Shown one piece after another: positions 1-7,294 of a DNA stretch of 14,257 nt (position 1 is the stretch's first letter; the number at the start of each line of letters is the position of its first letter). The position numbers and the translations under genes are program-made. The notes beneath the pieces were generated by a model. That model was not told the origin of the DNA. It made no database searches and worked only from the letters and a program-made list of their open reading frames with translations. Source of the DNA: an uncultured Peptoniphilus sp. (GTDB lineage: Bacteria > Bacillota > Clostridia > Tissierellales > Peptoniphilaceae); assembly GCA_947254665.1 (NCBI GenBank), contig CAMYEJ010000014.1, positions 1 through 14,257 on the forward strand. Reading direction: 5' to 3'.

Positions 1-22
1 AAATCGAAATTTTATCCATTTA

Positions 23-43
23 TGATATAATTTATACAGGTGA
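23..43 (+). promoter_or_regulatory. Extended -10 promoter and ribosome site of the prmA operon
   Basis: TGATATAAT at 23-31 is a perfect extended -10 element (TG, one base, TATAAT). No good -35 hexamer is visible, which is usual for extended -10 promoters. Transcription would begin near 38, right at the Shine-Dalgarno AGGTGA (38-43) that sits four bases before the ATG at 48, so the leader would be only about ten bases long. The start point is inferred. The window begins too close to this site to show whether an upstream gene also reads through. Confidence 0.6.
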
Positions 44-47
44 TTAT

Positions 48-962
48 ATGAAATATATTGAATTTAAAATAGAAACGGACACTTCTCATAAGGAGGAAGT
101 GTTAAATATTCTCTATGACAACAATCTGTTTGAGTACATGGAGTCTAGCAAGGAAGTCATATACGAACTCGGTCGCTCTAAGGACAGTTGGGATTTTGTA
201 GACGAAAATGTGTTAAATATCGATTCTGATGCGGTGGAGCTCACTGCTTTTCCTGAAAATGAAGAGATGGCGAAGAGCCTTATAAATCTTTTAAAAAGTA
301 TTGATAATACCAAGACCAGCTATCTTATAAAAGACGATGAAGACTGGGCGAACAACTGGAAAAAATACTACCACCAAGTTCCTATTGCAGAAAAACTTTT
401 GATCAAGCCTTCTTGGGAAGATTTGGAGGAAGAGTTCAAGGACAGAATAATTGTTGAGATCGATCCGGGTATGGCTTTTGGCACAGGTACCCACGAAACC
501 ACTTACATGTGCCTCGAAGCTCTTGAAAAATATGTTAAAGATGATGATGTTGTATTCGATGTCGGATGCGGTTCTGGAATTCTAGGCATCGCTGCGGCAA
601 AACTCGGCGCAAAGGAAATAGTGGCTGTGGATCTCGATGAAAAATGTGTCGAAACCAGTATCGAAAATGCGAAACTTAACCATGTTGATGATAAAATGGA
701 AGTCCATCTTGGAAATCTTCTAGATGTGGTAGAAGGAACTGCAAATATCATCGTTTCAAACATAATTGCTGAAATTATAACTGGACTTGTATTCGATTTG
801 AGAGAACATTTAGTTCCAAATGGAATCTTCATCGCTTCTGGAATTATTGAAGAGAAGATTCAAATGGTTGTCGATGAACTGGAAAGAAATGAGTTTGAAA
901 TCTTAGATATCAAGAAGAAAAACGGTTGGTCTCTAATCATAGGTAGAAGTATCGATGTTTAG
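48..962 (+). CDS. prmA: Ribosomal protein L11 methyltransferase PrmA
   Basis: This 304-residue protein is a SAM-dependent methyltransferase that trimethylates ribosomal protein L11 in the cytoplasm. The N-terminal L11-recognition domain covers roughly residues 1-110 and includes the acidic/aromatic stretch DDEDWANNWKKYY. The Rossmann-fold catalytic domain follows, with the PrmA hallmark DPGMAFGTGTHET at 139-151, the SAM-binding loop DVGCGSGILG at 171-180 and VSNI at 236-239. Length and domain order are normal for the family. The ATG at 48 has an AGGTGA ribosome site at 38-43. Its last codons overlap the start of rsmE by eight bases, implying translational coupling. The pair prmA-rsmE is a common Firmicutes arrangement, often downstream of dnaJ, which may lie just outside the window. 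No key motif is missing. Confidence 0.96.
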   Translation: MKYIEFKIETDTSHKEEVLNILYDNNLFEYMESSKEVIYELGRSKDSWDFVDENVLNIDSDAVELTAFPENEEMAKSLINLLKSIDNTKTSYLIKDDEDWANNWKKYYHQVPIAEKLLIKPSWEDLEEEFKDRIIVEIDPGMAFGTGTHETTYMCLEALEKYVKDDDVVFDVGCGSGILGIAAAKLGAKEIVAVDLDEKCVETSIENAKLNHVDDKMEVHLGNLLDVVEGTANIIVSNIIAEIITGLVFDLREHLVPNGIFIASGIIEEKIQMVVDELERNEFEILDIKKKNGWSLIIGRSIDV

Positions 963-1638
963 AGTGTTTCAAGATAGCTTGGAAAATTTGTCCGAAGAGA
1001 ATAGACACCATCTTTTAAACGTGGTGAGGCTTGCTCCAGATGAAGAGTTTGAGATTGTCTCTTCTGGAAAGGTTTATAGAGCCATTTATGATGATGGTCT
1101 TAAAATCCTAAGGGAAGTGGAAAATTCCCACGAGACGAGACTTAGAATAAATCTCTACATGGCGCTTATCAAACAAGATAAATTCGAACTTGCTTTGGAA
1201 AAGGTCACAGAGGTGGGAGTATCTGAAATTACTCCAGTGATATTTAAGAGAACCGTGGTAAATATAAAGGGCAAGGAAGATAAGAAACAACTGAGATGGC
1301 AAAAGATTTTGGAATCTGCTGCGAAGCAATCTAAAAGGGACATAATTCCAACTATAAATAATCCAGAAAAATTAGAAAATATAAATTTTAAAGGGACTTT
1401 AATCGTCCCTTACGAAGGTGCAGAGAATCTCTACATCGATGATGTTTTAAAAGGTACAAAAGACATAGAAGAAATCTCCATTATAATTGGTCCGGAAGGC
1501 GGATTTGATAGTTCGGAGATAGAATATTTAAAGACTTTGGGATGCAAAATCGTAACATTGGGCACTAGAATCCTAAGGGCGGAGACTGCGGCAATCGTCG
1601 CCTGCTACCAAGTCGGTATAAATGAGGTGGTTCGTTGA
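955..1638 (+). CDS. rsmE: 16S rRNA (uracil1498-N3)-methyltransferase RsmE
   Basis: This 227-residue SPOUT-class methyltransferase places the N3-methyl group on U1498 of 16S rRNA in the decoding region of the small subunit. An N-terminal PUA-like RNA-binding domain occupies about residues 1-65, with the typical RHHLLNVVRL stretch at 17-26. The SPOUT fold carries the deep-knot SAM motifs IGPEGGF (178-184) and TLGTRILRAETA (201-212), both intact. The ATG at 955 lies inside the end of prmA with only a weak AGGT upstream, so translation is probably coupled. At the 3' end its TGA (1636-1638) overlaps the TTG start of mtaB. Length and motifs are normal; there is little doubt about the family. Confidence 0.95.
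   Translation: MFRVFQDSLENLSEENRHHLLNVVRLAPDEEFEIVSSGKVYRAIYDDGLKILREVENSHETRLRINLYMALIKQDKFELALEKVTEVGVSEITPVIFKRTVVNIKGKEDKKQLRWQKILESAAKQSKRDIIPTINNPEKLENINFKGTLIVPYEGAENLYIDDVLKGTKDIEEISIIIGPEGGFDSSEIEYLKTLGCKIVTLGTRILRAETAAIVACYQVGINEVVR
1624..1637 (+). promoter_or_regulatory. Ribosome site that sets the TTG start of mtaB
   Basis: GAGGTGG at 1624-1630, inside the last codons of rsmE, is a good Shine-Dalgarno sequence four bases before TTG at 1635-1637. The TTG reads straight into RTFSILTLGCKVNQ, the expected N terminus of the methylthiotransferase family. No ATG or GTG lies at a comparable place, so TTG is the most likely start codon. It overlaps the rsmE stop codon by two bases. Confidence 0.7.
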
Positions 1639-2936
1639 GGACATTTTCAATTTTGACTCTCGGATGCAAGGTCAACCAGTACGAGTCAGAAGCTATGAAA
1701 GAAATCTTTGAAAAAAATGGATATATAGAAGTAGACAGTGAAACGGATGTGGCGGACGTGTACGTGGTGAACACCTGCACAGTTACCAATCTTTCAGATA
1801 GAAAATCGAGACAGTATATAAGAAGGGCGAAGAGGGAAAATCCCGATTCTATCGTCTGCGTGGTGGGATGTTACTCCCAAGTTAGTCCAGATGAAGTAAA
1901 GGCAATCGAAGGCGTGGACATAATAATGGGCACCACCGACAGAAGTAGAATCTTCGAGCTTGTGGAAAATTTTAAAAAGGACAATAATCAAATCTCCATC
2001 GTTAAATCACTTAAAGGTTTTAAAGAGTTTCAACATATTGAAATCGACAAGGAATCGGAGATGACTAGGTCCTACATGAAGGTTCAGGACGGATGCAATA
2101 GATTTTGCACCTACTGCATCATTCCATATGCGAGGGGTCCAATTAGATCTAGAACCATTGAAGATTCTGTGGAGGAAGCGAAGAGACTTAGCGAAGCTGG
2201 CTACAAGGAACTAGTGCTAACTGGAATTCACATAGGATCCTATGGAAAAGATCTCGGTGATGAAAGACTTGTGGACCTTATAGAAGAGATTGCGAAGGTG
2301 GATGGTATTGAGAGAATACGTCTATCTTCCATCGAGCCGATAACCATCACGAGAGATTTTCTCGAGAGGATAAAGGCGACGGGAAAAGTCTGCGACCATT
2401 TCCACTTAAGTTTACAAAGCGGATCAAATGCAGTTTTAAAAGCTATGAATAGACGTTACACTAGAGAAGAATACATCGAAACCTGTGATTTAATCAGGGA
2501 GTACTATCCTCATGTGGGACTTACCACAGATATCATCGTTGGATTTCCAGGAGAGACTGACGAAGATTTCGAAGATACGGTGGATCTAGTTAAGAGGGTT
2601 GAATTTTCTAAAATTCACGTCTTTAAATATTCCAAGAGGTCTGGAACTCCTGCAGCGGGAATGAAAAATCAGGTAGATGGAAATATAAAGATCGAAAGAT
2701 CCAACAGGCTTCTCGAACTTTCCGACAAGATGATGGAAAGATTTATAGAAAAAAATAGAGATGCAAGGTTAAAAGTCCTCTTTGAAGAAGAAAAAGACGG
2801 GTATATGAGAGGGTATAGCACAAACTATATAGATTGTAAAATTAAGACCGACTTGGAGCTTAAAAACCAAGTTCGCGATGTAAAAATAGTGTCGATAGAT
2901 GGCGAAAGTGCCATTGTAGAAATAGAAAGGAGTTAG
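1635..2936 (+). CDS. mtaB: tRNA t6A37 C2-methylthiotransferase MtaB
   Basis: This 433-residue radical-SAM enzyme converts t6A to ms2t6A at position 37 of ANN-decoding tRNAs. The N-terminal methylthiotransferase domain has the auxiliary-cluster cysteines C11 (LGCKVNQYESE), C48 (NTCTVTN) and C79 (VVGCYSQ). The radical-SAM core shows CNRFCTYC at residues 154-161, giving the CxxxCxxC that binds the second 4Fe-4S cluster. A C-terminal TRAM-like RNA-binding segment covers roughly the last 65 residues. LGCKVNQYESE separates MtaB from the related MiaB (tRNA ms2i6A) and RimO (S12) branches. Translation starts at TTG, as argued for the ribosome site. The stop codon is one base before the HIT gene start. 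It fits the RNA- and ribosome-modification theme of the operon. Confidence 0.93.
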   Translation: MRTFSILTLGCKVNQYESEAMKEIFEKNGYIEVDSETDVADVYVVNTCTVTNLSDRKSRQYIRRAKRENPDSIVCVVGCYSQVSPDEVKAIEGVDIIMGTTDRSRIFELVENFKKDNNQISIVKSLKGFKEFQHIEIDKESEMTRSYMKVQDGCNRFCTYCIIPYARGPIRSRTIEDSVEEAKRLSEAGYKELVLTGIHIGSYGKDLGDERLVDLIEEIAKVDGIERIRLSSIEPITITRDFLERIKATGKVCDHFHLSLQSGSNAVLKAMNRRYTREEYIETCDLIREYYPHVGLTTDIIVGFPGETDEDFEDTVDLVKRVEFSKIHVFKYSKRSGTPAAGMKNQVDGNIKIERSNRLLELSDKMMERFIEKNRDARLKVLFEEEKDGYMRGYSTNYIDCKIKTDLELKNQVRDVKIVSIDGESAIVEIERS

Positions 2937-2937
2937 T

Positions 2938-3276
2938 ATGGATTGTTTATTCTGTAAAATAATAAATGGGGAAATCCCATCAGAGAAAGTGTACGAAGAC
3001 GATCTTGTGTATGCTTTTAAAGACATAAACCCAGAAGCCCCAGTTCACTTTTTAATCGTACCAAAGGAACATATAAAGAGTGCCTATGAACTAGATGAAG
3101 CACACAAAGAATTAATAGGGCATATATTCCTTGTAGCGAAAAAAGTTTTAAAGGACATGGGAATTGAAAATGGATTTAGAATCGTAAACAATGCGAGAGA
3201 AGACGGTGGACAGACTGTAGATCACCTACATTTCCACGTACTTGCAGGCAGAAGTTTAAATTGGCCACCAGGTTGA
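2938..3276 (+). CDS. HIT family nucleotide-binding protein (HinT-like)
   Basis: This small 112-residue protein belongs to the histidine triad branch that hydrolyses AMP-lysine, adenosine phosphoramidates and related AMP conjugates. The triad HLHFHVL (H96, H98, H100) is complete and is followed by AGRSLNWPPG at the very C terminus, matching the HinT ending. FCKIINGEIPS at 5-15 is the typical N terminus, and C3/C6 form a CxxC of the sort that binds zinc in some HIT proteins. A strong Shine-Dalgarno AAAGGAG (2926-2932) overlaps the end of mtaB, and the ATG is one base past that gene's stop. It is the last gene before a terminator. Its physiological substrate cannot be told from sequence. Confidence 0.92.
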   Translation: MDCLFCKIINGEIPSEKVYEDDLVYAFKDINPEAPVHFLIVPKEHIKSAYELDEAHKELIGHIFLVAKKVLKDMGIENGFRIVNNAREDGGQTVDHLHFHVLAGRSLNWPPG

Positions 3277-3286
3277 TTTAGAAATG

Positions 3287-3309
3287 GAGTGGGAAACCAC
3301 TCTTTTTTT
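3287..3309 (+). terminator. Rho-independent terminator of the prmA-rsmE-mtaB-HIT operon
   Basis: GAGTGG (3287-3292), a GAAA tetraloop and CCACTC (3297-3302) form a perfect six-base-pair stem followed by seven T residues (3303-3309). It begins ten bases after the HIT stop codon and clearly ends the first operon. Confidence 0.9.
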
Positions 3310-3338
3310 ATGTCCAAATATAAAATAAATTCTCTACA

Positions 3339-3347
3339 TGTTATAAT
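3339..3347 (+). promoter_or_regulatory. Extended -10 promoter abutting the queH start
   Basis: TGTTATAAT is a perfect extended -10 element ending one base before an ATG at 3348. Transcription normally begins about seven bases past the -10, which places +1 at about 3353-3355, on the second ATG (3354). There is no recognisable -35. The site lies just after the upstream terminator, as expected for a new transcription unit. The nearly identical string ATGTTATAATA is found in front of pyk. Confidence 0.6.
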
Positions 3348-3353
3348 ATGACT

Positions 3354-3977
3354 ATGAAAATAAATTACGACATAGAAATGAATAAAATAATAGAAAAATT
3401 AGATAGAAAGCCGAGACTTTTAATCCATTCATGTTGCGGACCTTGTTCCACTGCGGTGCTAGAAAGGCTGGTAAAATATTTTGAAATAGATATTTTATTT
3501 TTCAATCCAAACCTGGATAGCGAAGAGGAATTTGACAAGAGGGTCGTCGAACAGAAAAAAGTAATCTCCCACATGGAAGATAAAAATCATGCCAAGATAG
3601 GGATAGTTGCCGTGCCATATAATCATGATGAATTTTTAAATATTGCAAGTGGACTTGAAAAGGAAAGGGAAGGTGGCAAAAGGTGCATGAGGTGCTACTA
3701 CCTTCGCCTAAAAAAAGCGGGAGAGTACGCAAAAGCACATGACTACGACTACTTCACCACTACATTATCCATAAGTCCTCACAAAAATTCTCAAGTTTTA
3801 AATAAAATGGGAATAGCATTGGGAGAAAGAATCGGAGTAAGCTACCTTATGAGCGACTTTAAAAAGAAGAACGGATTTAAACGCTCAGTGGAAATATCGG
3901 AAGAGCTTAATCTATACAGACAGGATTACTGCGGATGTGAATTTTCAAAAATAGAAGCGTTGGAGAGAATGAAATGA
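3354..3977 (+). CDS. queH: Epoxyqueuosine reductase QueH
   Basis: This 207-residue protein (209 if the in-frame ATG at 3348 is used) belongs to the QueH/DUF208 family, which reduces epoxyqueuosine to queuosine in tRNA, the last step of queuosine synthesis, and is unrelated to the QueG enzyme. HSCCGPCS carries the N-terminal cysteines C27, C28 and C31; RCMRC gives C111 and C114; DYCGC near the end gives C193 and C195. Together these fit the family's iron-sulfur and metal sites. I prefer the start at 3354 because the predicted transcript begins there. Neither ATG has a Shine-Dalgarno sequence, and the next in-frame ATG (3378) also lacks one. Its TGA overlaps the start of the downstream gene (ATGA). 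No other queuosine genes are in the window. Confidence 0.9.
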   Translation: MKINYDIEMNKIIEKLDRKPRLLIHSCCGPCSTAVLERLVKYFEIDILFFNPNLDSEEEFDKRVVEQKKVISHMEDKNHAKIGIVAVPYNHDEFLNIASGLEKEREGGKRCMRCYYLRLKKAGEYAKAHDYDYFTTTLSISPHKNSQVLNKMGIALGERIGVSYLMSDFKKKNGFKRSVEISEELNLYRQDYCGCEFSKIEALERMK

Positions 3978-5158
3978 AGAAATTAATGGCGGGACTACTA
4001 GTATTAGTTGCAGCAGCCCTATGCCTATCCTATTCATATTTTTATTACGGGCAACATAATGCAAGTAAAAAGCCTGCAAAAGTAGAAAAGTCAAATACAA
4101 CAGAAGAAAAAGAATCGGAAAAAGTTGAGCCGGTACATGTAAAACTTATGGCAACAGGGGACGTCATGTTTCACATGCCTACTTATAAAAGTGCATTTAA
4201 TAAAGAAAAAGGCGAGTATGACTTCACAAGTTTTTATGAAAAGGTAAGTGAAGACTTAAAGGGAGCGGACTTTGCTTTTGCAAATTTGGAAACAACAATA
4301 AATCCAAACAGACCTCTTGCTAGCTATCCAATGTTTAACGCGCCGAAGGAATCCTTGAAATATTTGAAAGAAGCAGGATTTAAGGGAATGTCCACTGCGA
4401 ACAATCACTGCATAGACACAGGCTTAGAGGGAATATTTACTACCATCGACGAGCTAGATTCCAATGGATTTATACACTTCGGTACGAGAAAGACTGAAGA
4501 CATAAAACCTCCAATCGTGGATTTAAAAGGAATAAAAGTAGGATTTATCTCCTATTCAGAAATTTTCAACGGAATGGAAGGCGTGATTCCTGCAGAAAAG
4601 AAATATGTCATAAGCCCAATCAACTATGAAAAAATAAAATCAGATATAGATTATTTAAAAGAAAACGGAGCGGATATCATCATCTCCATGCCTCACTACG
4701 GAGTTGAGTATAAGACGGATCCGACACAACTGCAACAGGAAGCATCTAAATTTATGTTAGATAACGGAGTTGATCTTGTACTTGGATCTCATCCGCATGT
4801 CCTAGGAAGAGCGGGAATGTGGGAAGTGGAAGGAAGAAATAAATTCCTAATTTACTCAATGGGCAATTCCATCTCCAACCAAAGACAACCTTGGATGGGC
4901 ACCTACGACACGGAAATGGGAGTGCTGGTGGAGATAGATATAACAAAAGCGGAAAAAACTAACTTCGAAGTGGCGCTTCATCCCACATATGTAGCAAGAT
5001 TTAGAGAAAAAGGCGGAAATAGATACTATGTTTATAAGATGACTGATCTATTTGAAGGTGGAAAATATCAAGGAGATATCGACGAAAAAGAGAGACAGAA
5101 GGTCCACATGCTCTACGAAAGAGCTAAGGAAATCATGGGAGCAAAGTATGTTAAGTAA
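3974..5158 (+). CDS. CapA/PgsA-family metallophosphatase-fold protein, membrane-anchored
   Basis: This 394-residue protein begins with a basic, hydrophobic segment (about residues 1-25), then a Lys/Glu/Thr-rich linker to about residue 55. That suggests an extracellular domain held by an uncleaved signal anchor. The sequence before C17 is AAL, so it is not a lipobox. The rest is a CapA (PGA_cap) domain of calcineurin-like fold: TGDVMFH at 61-67, NLETT at 104-108, ANNHCIDTG at 142-150, MPHYGVEY at 239-246 and GSHPHVLG at 271-278, which supply the expected Asp, Asn and His metal ligands. CapA/PgsA of Bacillus acts in poly-gamma-glutamate export, but no capB or capC homologue is here, so that role should not be assumed. 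A GGAGAG ribosome site precedes the ATG, which overlaps the queH stop. Confidence 0.88.
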   Translation: MKKLMAGLLVLVAAALCLSYSYFYYGQHNASKKPAKVEKSNTTEEKESEKVEPVHVKLMATGDVMFHMPTYKSAFNKEKGEYDFTSFYEKVSEDLKGADFAFANLETTINPNRPLASYPMFNAPKESLKYLKEAGFKGMSTANNHCIDTGLEGIFTTIDELDSNGFIHFGTRKTEDIKPPIVDLKGIKVGFISYSEIFNGMEGVIPAEKKYVISPINYEKIKSDIDYLKENGADIIISMPHYGVEYKTDPTQLQQEASKFMLDNGVDLVLGSHPHVLGRAGMWEVEGRNKFLIYSMGNSISNQRQPWMGTYDTEMGVLVEIDITKAEKTNFEVALHPTYVARFREKGGNRYYVYKMTDLFEGGKYQGDIDEKERQKVHMLYERAKEIMGAKYVK

Positions 5159-5558
5159 AATATTTTTAAGACATATGGATGAAGCCATAAATCACGGTGG
5201 TCCCATGTACAACTGTGCAGAAGCCATCATCCTTACAGTGGATGAAGAATATAAATTAAATCTGCAAGAAGAAGTGGTGAAATCAGTAGCAGGATTCGGA
5301 GGAGGCATGGGCGCAGGCTCAACCTGCGGCTACTTAACAGGAGCCATCTCAGCACGGTCACTTATCTTTGGACCAGAAGAACCACCCTATGGCACCATGG
5401 ACCTGGCAGGAATATGTGCAATATATGTAGAAAACTTTGAAAAATTAGGAAAGAGTATAAACTGCGTCGACATAATAGCGGAAAACCCACCCTGTATAGA
5501 CCTGGGAGTGAAGAGTCTAGATCTTTTGCAGGAAGTAATCGAGCAGAATAAAAATTAA
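5148..5558 (+). CDS. C_GCAxxG_C_C family putative redox protein
   Basis: This 136-residue cysteine-rich protein matches the C_GCAxxG_C_C family, thought to be redox-active but of unknown function. Visible are YNCAEAI (C23), the glycine-rich GFGGGMGAGSTCGYLTGAI (49-67, with C60), INCVDI (C106) and PPCIDL (C116), plus an extra C90. I chose the ATG at 5148 because homologues begin just before the NCAE region and GGGAG (5137-5141) lies six bases upstream; the open frame reaches further left, but that part only shadows the preceding gene. It overlaps that gene by eleven bases. The cysteine-rich queH is in the same operon. No signal peptide is seen, so it is probably cytoplasmic. Confidence 0.82.
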   Translation: MLSKIFLRHMDEAINHGGPMYNCAEAIILTVDEEYKLNLQEEVVKSVAGFGGGMGAGSTCGYLTGAISARSLIFGPEEPPYGTMDLAGICAIYVENFEKLGKSINCVDIIAENPPCIDLGVKSLDLLQEVIEQNKN

Positions 5559-5600
5559 AAATCTTAAAATTGTTTCAAACCAATTATTATTTCGAATAAG

Positions 5601-5635
5601 AAAAAAGGCTATGGAATTTTTCCGTAGCCTTTTTT
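5601..5635. terminator. Bidirectional terminator between converging operons
   Basis: GGCTATGGAA (5607-5616), a TTT loop and TTCCGTAGCC (5620-5629) form a ten-base-pair stem with one G-U pair on the + strand. It is flanked by six A (5601-5606) and six T (5630-5635), so either strand gives a hairpin with a U tail. It sits between the C_GCAxxG_C_C gene and the converging permease gene and can serve both. Confidence 0.9.
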
Positions 5636-5663
5636 GATTTCATTTTAAATTCGATTAATAATT

Positions 5664-6677
5664 TTAACTTAGTTTCATGTCACCGTCTTTTATTATGCCT
5701 TTATTTTTTAATAATAGGTACACTATATAGGATATTACCGCTGGTAGGACGAAGTGAAGTAGTGCCATGTTTAGTAGTACTGTTCCTTTTGAGATGGATT
5801 CCATTGCGTTTAGTGTTCCTATTTGTCCTACGAATCCGCAGGTGCCCATGCCTGATCCTAGTGGCGTGTTTTCCATCTTAAAGATTATTGTGGAGATTGG
5901 TCCTAGGATTGCTGATGCGACGATGGATGGTAGCCAGATAACTGGTTTTCTTATGATGTTTGGCATTTGTAGCATTGAGGTTCCGATTCCTTGTGCTAGT
6001 AGTCCTTCGAATCCATTGTCCTTGTATGAGATTACTGCAAATCCTATCATGTTTGCACAGCATCCAACTGTTGCTGCTCCTCCTGCGAGGCCTGATAGTC
6101 CGAGCATGATGCAGATTGCTGCACTACTGATTGGTAGGGTTAGTATCATACCCATTGCTACTGATACGATTACGCCCATGATTAGTGGTTGTTGTTTGGT
6201 GGCTGCCATGATTGCATTTCCGATTGCGACCATCATTGCTTGGATATATGGTCCTATAAATGTGGCGATGATTGCTCCTACTAAGACTGTTACCACTGGG
6301 GTGAGGACGATGTCAATCTTCGTTTCTTTTGAGATTAGTTTTCCAAATTCCACTGCGAAGATGGTGGATATAAATACTCCTATCGGTCCTCCTAGTTGAT
6401 ATCCTGCTACTCCAACTACTGCTGATGAGAAGAGGACTAGATCCGGTGCATGTAGTGAATATGCAATGGATACTGCTATGGCTGGTCCTGTTGCAGCCTG
6501 CACTATTGGCCAAAGGGTCTTGGATAAAAATTCAATATTAAATTCTGCCCCTATGGTGTTAAGTATTGTTCCTACGAGTAGTGATGCAAATAGTCCATAT
6601 GCCATGGCTCCCATCGCATCGATAAAATAAGTTTTGAAAGAGATATTTACTTTCTTTCTGTTTAAAAATTCGTTCAA
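5664..6677 (-). CDS. PTS_EIIC_2-family membrane permease (PTS IIC-like)
   Basis: This 337-residue, very hydrophobic protein has about eight to ten membrane segments and looks like the PTS_EIIC_2 family annotated as phosphotransferase-system IIC permeases. Recognisable stretches are the N-terminal IDAMGAMAYGLFASLLVGT, the glycine-rich central GLSGLAGGAATVGCCANMIG and the late MENTPLGSGMGTCGFVGQIG. The start is TTG at 6677, chosen because a near-perfect AGGAGG site lies six bases upstream and the next codons fit the family N terminus. No EIIA, EIIB, sugar-metabolism or regulator gene is nearby, so transport substrate and even PTS dependence are unknown. It follows nrdG on the same strand but has its own promoter after the nrdG terminator. 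A short basic segment (about residues 7-15) precedes the first membrane helix. Confidence 0.82.
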   Translation of the reverse strand: MNEFLNRKKVNISFKTYFIDAMGAMAYGLFASLLVGTILNTIGAEFNIEFLSKTLWPIVQAATGPAIAVSIAYSLHAPDLVLFSSAVVGVAGYQLGGPIGVFISTIFAVEFGKLISKETKIDIVLTPVVTVLVGAIIATFIGPYIQAMMVAIGNAIMAATKQQPLIMGVIVSVAMGMILTLPISSAAICIMLGLSGLAGGAATVGCCANMIGFAVISYKDNGFEGLLAQGIGTSMLQMPNIIRKPVIWLPSIVASAILGPISTIIFKMENTPLGSGMGTCGFVGQIGTLNAMESISKGTVLLNMALLHFVLPAVISYIVYLLLKNKGIIKDGDMKLS

Positions 6678-6683
6678 GGTTTA

Positions 6684-6701
6684 CCTCCTGTTTATATTAT
6701 A
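6684..6701 (-). promoter_or_regulatory. -10 element and ribosome site of the permease gene
   Basis: On the - strand TATAAT (6701-6696) is followed seven bases later by CAGGAGG (6690-6684) and then the TTG start. The predicted first transcribed base is about 6689, so the leader would begin on the ribosome site itself. No convincing -35 is present. A strong terminator lies just upstream, supporting an independent transcription unit. Confidence 0.5.
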
Positions 6702-6772
6702 GTACAATATTTAATTTTTGAATGAGAGTTTTAAAGTTTTGAATTAAATTTTTTTCAGTTTATTTTAAACAC

Positions 6773-6797
6773 AAAAAAACCTAGGTTGTCCTAGGTT
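6773..6797 (-). terminator. Terminator of the nrdDG operon
   Basis: On the - strand AACCTAGG (6797-6790), loop ACAA and CCTAGGTT (6785-6778) make a perfect eight-base-pair stem that runs into a U tract (A run 6773-6779 on the + strand). The first stem base is also the last base of the nrdG stop codon, so the hairpin starts as soon as the gene ends. Confidence 0.9.
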
Positions 6798-7294
6798 TAT
6801 AGTTTGTCCCAAATGGTTACTTCGCCATTTGCGAGGGATTTTTGTATGTCTATTACTCTTTGGTTTCTTGAGCCGCGAAATCTAAGGCTTAAGTCCAATT
6901 CTTTTTCTATAAATAATCCGTCTACCAATATGTCACATTCTTTTAGTAGTGCCAATTTTTCTTCGTCTTCTAAGATTTTCTCGTAGGTAAAGCCTGAGTA
7001 GACCCAGATGGATTTATCTACTTCGCTTTTTATTTTCTTTACGATTTCTTTTAATTCATGAGGATGTTCCATAGGCTCTCCGCCGATTAGCGTAAGGCCT
7101 GATACTTCTGGAAGTTTTAAATCTTCTATTACTTCTCTTGTTTCTTTGTCCGTCCACTTTTCTCCGAAGTCAAAGTCTTGGTACTCTTCGTTAAAACAGC
7201 CTTTACAGTGGTGGTTACATCCGGTGACAAAGATGGAGGTTCTTATGCCTTCACCGTTTGCCACGTCGTATTTTCTAATTTGTCCGTAGTTCAT
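6797..7294 (-). CDS. nrdG: Anaerobic ribonucleotide reductase activating protein NrdG
   Basis: This 165-residue radical-SAM activase uses a 4Fe-4S cluster and SAM to generate the glycyl radical on NrdD. The cluster motif CNHHCKGC (residues 26-33, CxxxCxxC) is intact, and GGEPM at 71-75 is the SAM-binding motif. It is preceded by YDVANGEGIRTSIFVTGC, the typical NrdG N terminus. Length is normal. Its ATG overlaps the last base of the nrdD stop codon (TAATG) and has no good Shine-Dalgarno, so it is probably translated by coupling from nrdD, giving linked amounts of enzyme and activase. A terminator follows at once. Confidence 0.95.
   Translation of the reverse strand: MNYGQIRKYDVANGEGIRTSIFVTGCNHHCKGCFNEEYQDFDFGEKWTDKETREVIEDLKLPEVSGLTLIGGEPMEHPHELKEIVKKIKSEVDKSIWVYSGFTYEKILEDEEKLALLKECDILVDGLFIEKELDLSLRFRGSRNQRVIDIQKSLANGEVTIWDKL

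Noticed and set aside
1..47. Possible end of an upstream gene before prmA
   Set aside because: Only 47 bases are present, holding a -10 element and ribosome site; no frame or stop can be assigned to a known protein.
5052..5147. Upstream extension of the C_GCAxxG_C_C gene to 5052
   Set aside because: The extra 32 codons are a frame-shifted reading of the CapA-like gene, rich in Lys/Arg/Ser, whereas the ATG at 5148 has a well-spaced GGGAG.
5767..6399. Open frame of 210 codons on the + strand opposite the permease gene
   Set aside because: The - strand frame gives a clear multi-pass membrane protein with a strong ribosome site, while this one is antisense and starts without any.
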